DNA from: Paraspadella gotoi
Taxonomy: Eukaryota; Chaetognatha
Assembly: GCA_051294375.1 (NCBI GenBank)
Contig: CM119264.1
Location: 22,138,709 to 22,202,708 of the forward strand
Direction: 5' to 3'
DNA: 64,000 nt
The notes beneath the pieces were generated by a model, which was given only the letters and a program-made list of their open reading frames with translations, had not been told where the DNA came from and did no database searches. A program made the translations under genes and the position numbers. Each line of letters begins with the position of its first letter. Positions within the stretch are counted from its first letter, which is position 1. Shown here one piece after another: positions 38,597-47,194 of the stretch.

Positions 38597-40038
38597 CGGG
38601 CACACACTCACAAACATGCGCTCACAGAATTGTAATAAAATTGATGAAATCGCGGCTGAATTCACTTTTCTTCTGACGCTTACGAATTGAGTAGCTTCAA
38701 ACCTTCAAGTCGAAATCAAAGTAAACATAAAACCGTAAGAATGAAAAAAGAAAGTCAACTACATAAGTATAAGACATAATCTCCTTCTAATTTTTCTACC
38801 GACTTTCATTTCCTTCTGTCACGATCAGCCTCTCTCTTTCCTGCCCCCGGGGCCGCCCTCGGTTTTCTCCTCTCACCCAGGATCGAGCTCGCCCTCTCGT
38901 TTCAATACCAGATTTTCTGCCCGCAATTTTTTCCCCTCGCCCGTTATCGACCTTGCCCTCTCGCGCTCCCGGCTCCCGGCCCACGCCCGCCAACCCTTTC
39001 CGACAATTCTTTCCAACCCATTTTTTTTCACCCCCTCACCAGCGATCGGTCTCACCCTCTCACTCTTCCTCATCCCGCTTTCACTTACCCGACGACAAAT
39101 GCGTCAGAGAGTAGAGTTCCCTCAGCTTCTCGCACTGCGTGCCCTTCCCGCTTCCGGGTCCGCCGACTACGAACACGATCTTGCTCGTCCGCAAGATGGC
39201 GGCTTCGTCTTTGGCTCTCGTCGCCGCGAAGATGAGACGGTCCAATTCCCGCGCCACCTCCTGAGTACGAAAGGGTGGTAGTAATGGTGGTGGGAGGGGG
39301 TGGGGTGGAGATCGATCGAGCGATCGATGAATTTAACGTTTATATTTAAAAAAAAAATTAAGATAGCACAATAGACAAGGAACGTTCTTTCTGTAAATAC
39401 GTAACTCGATTTCGCAACGGGAGTGAAGACATAAGCAAAATTAACAAACGAGCGAAGTGGTTAACATTACTAATCGTAAATTTATTCATTTAAATAAAAC
39501 TCGATTGGTGGAGAAGAAAAAAAGAACTGAAAAAATATGTTCGATAATAAAAAATAAGGAAAATCGGTCATGAGGAAAAAAGGAATTTTGTGATTTATTT
39601 GAGAAGCGAATTCAAAAGAGCTATTTTTTTCGAATATCAGACGTTACTTGATATTATTACAAGCGAATGTAACACATATTTCCGCTGAAATTAAATTTTA
39701 AAATGATTACAAAGAAAATTTAAATTTAAAGTAGTGAGCGACACAAAGCTGAAGTAAACAGACGATGCTAGAAATTGTAAATGAAGGTAAATGATGGTAA
39801 ATATTTGTAAAGAGACGAGTTGAGCGGAGAAAAGACTCGTAAACAAAAGGGATTTGTTAACAAACGAATTCGTAAACAAAAGAATACTCAAGAATCTTTC
39901 TCTTGCCTCGAACACTTCCTCTTCTTCCTTTTCTTCGGTGGAGACTTGAAGCAACTTTCCTCTTCTCCGAAAATAGTCGATGACTGCCTGAGTTTCTTCT
40001 TGGAAAATCTGAGCGATGGAACGAGAAGGGTTAATTGC

Positions 40039-40069
<31 letters not shown>

Positions 40070-43000
40070 CTCCCGTATCTCACTTCTCTACTTTCTCTAA
40101 TCTCCTCGTCTCGTCTCTCTACTCTCTGTTCTCTTCTCTCTCGCTCTAAGCTACTCTCTCTTTCTTACCCTCATCTTAATCGTTCGCTCTTCCTCTTCCA
40201 TGTTTTCCGATCTCGCCAACAGCGTCTCTTCCGTCGCTTCCAGGTAAACGCAGACGTCACACTTTCGGACCTGAACAAAAAAAGGAAGCTAAAAACATTT
40301 CGATTCAGAAAACCTTAGACTAATAATAGTAATATGAACAAAGTTAGTATCCAACAACAGAAATAAACGTTAGAATTAACAACCGGCAATCTTGCGACAG
40401 AGAGCGACATCTTCGAAGATCTCGTGGAAACAAAAGACTAGCGATTAGAAACGAAAAAAAAACATTCGTATGACAATGAGATTTAAGAAGGATAATCTTT
40501 TTTGGAAAGTTGCCGAAAAAAGAGCAAGAGAGACGACGACGACCACGACGAAGACTGCAAAGACAAAAACTGAAAAGACAATCACGTCAGTACTAATCCA
40601 AGAAGAACGTACGACCGAAAACCTTTTTTTTTAAGTTCTAGTTCTTTCTTTCTTTCTTTCTTTCTTTCGAAGAAAGAAAGGAAAGAAAGAAAAAAGAAGA
40701 AAGAAAGAAAGAAGAAAGAAAGAAAAGAAAGACAAAGAAAGATTAAAGAAAAAGAAAGAAAAAGTAAAGAATAGAAACGAAAGAAAGAAGAAAGACATGA
40801 TGAAAGCNNNNNNNNNNNNNNNNNNNNNNNNNNNNNNNNNNNNNNNNNNNNNNNNNNNNNNNNNNNNNNNNNNNNNNNNNNNNNNNNNNNNNNNNNNNNN
40901 NNNNNNNNNNNNNNNNNNNNNNNNNNNNNNNNNNNNNNNNNNNNNNNNNNNNNNNNNNNNNNNNNNNNNNNNNNNNNNNNNNNNNNNNNNNNNNNNNNNN
41001 NNNNNNNNNNNNNNNNNNNNNNNNNNNNNNNNNNNNNNNNNNNNNNNNNNNNNNNNNNNNNNNNNNNNNNNNNNNNNNNNNNNNNNNNNNNNNNNNNNNN
41101 NNNNNNNNNNNNNNNNNNNNNNNNNNNNNNNNNNNNNNNNNNNNNNNNNNNNNNNNNNNNNNNNNNNNNNNNNNNNNNNNNNNNNNNNNNNNNNNNNNNN
41201 NNNNNNNNNNNNNNNNNNNNNNNNNNNNNNNNNNNNNNNNNNNNNNNNNNNNNNNNNNNNNNNNNNNNNNNNNNNNNNNNNNNNNNNNNNNNNNNNNNNN
41301 NNNNNNNNNNNNNNNNNNNNNNNNNNNNNNNNNNNNNNNNNNNNNNNNNNNNNNNNNNNNNNNNNNNNNNNNNNNNNNNNNNNNNNNNNNNNNNNNNNNN
41401 NNNNNNNNNNNNNNNNNNNNNNNNNNNNNNNNNNNNNNNNNNNNNNNNNNNNNNNNNNNNNNNNNNNNNNNNNNNNNNNNNNNNNNNNNNNNNNNNNNNN
41501 NNNNNNNNNNNNNNNNNNNNAGAGAGAGAGAGAGAGAGTTATTTAGAAAACGATAACCAATAACCGTAACCCACAAAGTGTCGCCTTTATTCCGTTTTGC
41601 AATTCAAAACGTAAGCAAATGCGCACTACGCAAAACCAAAACAGAAGCGAGCGCCACTATCGGATTCTTAAGGACGTTTCTCATCGTAAAACAAAAGATC
41701 GGTTTTCTCATTTTGGTTTACTCTCCCAGAAACAGAAAAATTAGTTCCATTACTCTTTCGGAACAACCTTGCTTTTTCCTTAAATTTACGAAGTGAAACT
41801 TTTTTTATTGTTCGTGGGGGAAGAAATGAATTTTATTTTTTTGAAAACCATTAAAAGTTTAAGTCCGAGTTCTATAAAGAATGATAGTTATTATTTTCTA
41901 CGAAAGTTTTAGAAAACAAAAATGCCAACTCTTTTATTTCACTACCCTCTCACCCGGCGGGACTTTAGTGAGCCCGAATTTGGCGACGATTCTCTCCGTC
42001 ATCGTCGACTTTCCAGCGCCGGGTCCGCCAAGCACAGTGATCACGTGACACGGCTTCAAGAGCCATCGATCCATCTGCCACACGATATCCTACAAGACAA
42101 GTTTGGCGAGAAAGTCTAAGGTTTTCTTTTAACTTTTCTCACTTTTAACTTTCACTCTATTCACAATCTTAAATCCTTCCATCATTTCCTTCACCTCCAT
42201 CACCCCCTCCCTCACCTCGTTGATCTTCATCACATCCCCCTCCCCCTCGATGTAAGCCAGCTTCCCCCTGTCGTCGAAATACTTGACGACGGGTCCCTTC
42301 TTGCGGTGAAAGCGTCGGAGTCTCTTCTCGAAGTATTTCGTGTCGTCGGGTTCTCGATAGTCGCCGCTCTGCTTGGCTCTGATGAGGGAGTGGAGTCAGT
42401 GGAGTGGGAGGGGATAATGAGAGTGGAAGTCAAGACGTCGTGCGTGAAATGTATTAGACTCAATCGGAAACGTCTGCCGCTTTTTGAATCCTCTTTGTAC
42501 TGCGAGAAATGTTTAGTTTCTCGCTAGGGAAGACGGCATCCAAACGTCTCCCGTTCCTGAACGTTTTAACATGGGATTCGAGGTGTAATATGAAGCTTTA
42601 TATTGATCGAGAAACTTTATTAACAATATCACCGAAAACCCGTAAAAACGAGATTCAAAATGAGGCAGATGTTTCTGATTGAGTCTAAAAACAGGACGGA
42701 AAAGTATTCTCATTTCCCTCAAAAAATCGTCAACACCGTAATGTTGACCGGACAGACAAAGGACCGGTCAAGCTCGAGCACTAAGAATTTGAGGCAATGA
42801 GGGAGGGAGGGAGGGGGAGAGAGAGNNNNNNNNNNNNNNNNNNNNNNNNNNNNNNNNNNNNNNNNNNNNNNNNNNNNNNNNNNNNNNNNNNNNNNNNNNN
42901 NNNNNNNNNNNNNNNNNNNNNNNNNNNNNNNNNNNNNNNNNNNNNNNNNNNNNNNNNNNNNNNNNNNNNNNNNNNNNNNNNNNNNNNNNNNNNNNNNNNN

Positions 43001-43329
43001 NNATTTTTCTCACGTTGTGGGGGTATTTGAGTAATGATATGCCCAAAAGGTCAGAATAGGAATATACTCAGTAGAGCTATGGCTGATGAATTTTCGAAAT
43101 TGTCAGTTGTCTTTTTACGGCAAGGCTTGACAAAACGGATCGGCTCGGAATCTCTCGAAAAAGGAATGAAAAATCTGTCCTTATTCAGTAGATGTGTTAA
43201 TGGAACTTAGTCTCAATGCAACGAATTCATTAGGTTTCTTGTATTTCGACTTTTTTAAAATTCTTTGAACAAAATGCGTGAGACAAGGAACCAAGATGAT
43301 GATATCCGAGCGCGGAATAGAAATGGATC

Positions 43330-43387
<58 letters not shown>

Positions 43388-43827
43388 GGGTTTCACTACG
43401 AAACTACGTCGCACTTGATTTAGTTTGGCGGCGGCTGAGAAAATTATACCGATAAAATAAGTTCGTGAGGTGAATCTTTTTCTCTTTTTCTGGATGTCTT
43501 TTGAGTCTTTAGTTTTTTTTTCCTACTTTTCTTTCTTTCTTTTCTTTTTTTCCTTTCTTTCTTTCTTTCTTTTTCTGCCGTTTAGTTCTGTTTTGATAAA
43601 GTTACTTTCAATATTCTTTCGTTCTTTTTCTACACTTTCTTTTCTCCTACTCTATGAAAGACTTTCCTTAAATCTCCGAAATATCTTTTGAAAAGCAAGA
43701 AAAGAAATTGGAAAACCAACATATCAGAAAAATTGTGACAGAAGTGACAAAAGAAGAAAAGGAGGAGAGCAAAAGAGAGAAAGCGAGAGATAGAGAGAGA
43801 AAAGAAAAGAGAGAGAGAGAGATTTCA

Positions 43828-43861
<34 letters not shown>

Positions 43862-46475
43862 AAAAGTCTGGGAGGAGCATCATTTTGAGAGAAAAATACA
43901 CTTTATTTCTCGATTTCTGGTTTCTGGTTTTTTTTAATCATTTTGCAAATTAAGGGGCCGAGTTCTCTTCTCGAGAAAAAAATTAGATCTCAGAAGCGAA
44001 GATCTTAAGAGCAACGACCCTAGTGCAAAAAAAGGAAAAAAAGAAAAAAAGAAAAAAAGAAAAAAAGAAAAAAAAGAATCCTAATTTTGATTAAATATAA
44101 AAGCAGCTCAACGAGTTAGAGGAAGGGAGGTGACCAGGTCGTCTGGGCCTGGCCCACTCCGTTACTCAAGAAACAGATCGGGATTCCGCCTTGCGGGTTT
44201 TCCCTCTCCTTGTTTGCTTGAGCCTCCCGTCTCTTTTGCCATCCGAAAGGATGTTCTCGCTTGCACCGCGTGGAAGGAGAGACGTATTGCTAACCTCTTA
44301 ATCACCTCTTAATCACATCTTAATCATCCTCTTAATCATCCTCTTAATCACCTCTTAATCATCCTCTAAATCACCTCTTAATCATCCTCTTAATCACCTC
44401 TTAATCACCTCTTAATCACCTTTTAATCATCCTCCTAATCACCTCTTAATCATCCTTTGATCACCTCTTAATCACCCTTAATCATCCTCTTATATCACCT
44501 CTTAATCATCCTCTTAATCACCTAACTTAATCAATCAATCTTAATCACCTCTTAATCATCCATCCTATTTAATCATCTCTTTATCATCTATCCTCTTAAT
44601 CATCACTCTTAATCATCTAATCTCTCTTAATCATCCTCTTAATCACCTCTTAATCATGCTTCTTAATCACCTCTTATATCACCTCTTAATCATCCTCTTA
44701 ATCATCCCTTATATCTATCACCTTTAACTCATCTATGCCTTCTTAATCACTATTAATATTATCTTAATTCACTGCTTAATCATCCTCTTAATCACCTCTT
44801 AATCATCCTCCTCATCCTCTCTTCGTCGGAGACTTCGAGACAGACGACGGCGGTGGCGTGGCCGACGATCCGCTCGAAGAAGTCCGCCTGGTCGATGTCG
44901 CTGGGGTTGCCCGACACGAGGAAGCCGTTGGCACCCTCGGCCGCGATCGCGATCATGCGATCCTGTAGAGGTTTGGGAGAGGGGGTTGGCGTGAGGGAGG
45001 GGGGAGCTTTGTATCAGAAGAGGAGTTTCGCAAGTAGTAAAACTAAAAAGATAAGTTTAAGATATCTGAGAGTTTTTTTTAAATTTATATTAAAATGCTT
45101 TATAACCTAAAAAAGTCTCGTTTCTACGAGAAAAATAACAGCAAAAAAAAAGAGAGGATACCAGCGCAGGAGTATCAACTATCAAACCACCAAAAGCAAA
45201 TCGGATCGGAGACTCGGGCGATCTCCGCGGAAATGGAATCGCCGAATTCTGATTGGTAAAACATGGAACCGGAATCGACCAATCAGCTTGCAGGATCATC
45301 GGTACTGAAAATTTTACCCACGTCGCCGATCCTTTACCTCAGCTATAAATAGACCTAGCTTGTTTTAGTTTCAGTAGCATTGAACAAGACTCCTGCGTGT
45401 GTCTCAACGTCACCTTTATTCTCAGAATAAAATCTCTTCCTTATTTCAACCTTAGAAATCCATGAGTTTTTCCTTAAATGTGGTGGCAGTCGTGGGATTC
45501 GAACCCACGCCTCCGACTTTGTTGACTCGATCCCACTTTTTTATCATGCTCCCGCTACTTTTCTCAGTTTACCCCTCTAGTGATCGAAATTAGGTGGAAA
45601 TTAAAAAATGTAGAAAAAGAGAAAGAGAAAAAAATAGTCGCCAAAACACATTTCGGCGGCACAACAAGAAAATTTTTACGACAAAGCTACCGACTGACCG
45701 ACCTTAACGTATCTTCCCAACCGTTTAACAGGATTGCGTTTAAAAAGAAATAGCCTTCTAAAACTTATATATATATTAACCATTTGACCTTTGATATGAA
45801 AGAACAGTACAAGCGACCACATCTACATCATAAAAATTTTTAATTGTCACGAGTAAAATTTGTAAAACTTGAGAAAAGTCATAAATCTACTAATCCATAT
45901 AGTTAAACCGTACAATTTAGAAAATTTTGAGCAGGGAGAGTAACTTTCGGATTCTCAAAAAATAAAACGGGATCCGCGCTGTGGCAGGAATCCGAGCAAT
46001 CACTCCCCGAACTCTACTCCAGTCTCTCACAGTTCTCACATAACCTTCTCCATTCCGCAGTGAATCCCCAATTTCGAGGGAAAAAGTAAACAAGGCTACG
46101 GATTGCGGGGTTGGGTTGGGTTGGGTTGGGTTGGGTTGGGTTGGGTTGGGTTGGGCAACGCCGCTTTAAAAGATGAGAAGAAAGGGATGGAAAAATGAAG
46201 AGGATGGAAAAGTCTAAAAGGGGCGAATGTCCGCCCGCGAAAGCGAGAAAGTGCGCTGGTCGGAAATCTGAATATGTCTCGTGTCTATATGTATACGGAC
46301 AGAGTCGCTCGCTACCTCTGGTTTTCGGCCACTTATTTGGACGATGGCGACAAAAAGTCGACAATTCTTCTCGGGGTTAATGAATCGAAAATTTAATTAC
46401 CCCTGCAGAGATTTCTCTCCCGGATTTCTACTTTGCCTACTAACACCAGATCTCTTTCTCTTGTGTCTCTTCTTT

Positions 46476-46524
<49 letters not shown>

Positions 46525-47104
46525 GTCTGCTCTCGGGCGTCTTGGTCTCGATCGTGGTCTTCTTGAAATCAATTCGTTTGATTTCTTCTCTTTGCTTATG
46601 TTGAGACTTTGCCTGTCGTTGTCTTTCTCTGTGTCTTGTCTTGCTTTCTTTCGGTTCTTGCTGGGCTGTTCTGGTTCGTTTCGTTTCGTTTCGTGTGCTC
46701 TGCGTATCTCTCTCGCCCATTTGTCCCGCACGCGCAAAAACTTGGCGCCGGCGACGCCGACCGCGCCGGGTTCGAAATAGCGGCGCCGTCCAAGACGCCG
46801 CTCGCGTTGGCGTCGTAAATAAAACCCCGAGTTCCGGTGGCGCGGCGCCAACTCTCCGTGGTCTCTTTACACCGGGAATGAAAAAAATGCCTGACGGAGA
46901 ATTTCCCTTTTAAGGGCGAGAGACGAGAGAGAGGGAGAGAGAGAGACAAAGAAAAAAAGTATCGAAACATACAAACAAAGGAATTGGACCGAGATCGAAA
47001 TAGAATTAAAAATAGTAATTGAAAGGAAGAGAAAGAGGGAGANNNNNNNNNNNNNNNNNNNNNNNNNNNNNNNNNNNNNNNNNNNNNNNNNNNNNNNNNN
47101 NAGA

Positions 47105-47194
<90 letters not shown>

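Noticed and set aside
45481-45570. Minus-strand nuclear tRNA-Leu gene
   Set aside because: Only the 3' part matches, no 5' half or anticodon arm follows, and the CCA tail is encoded, which fits a primer-binding site instead.
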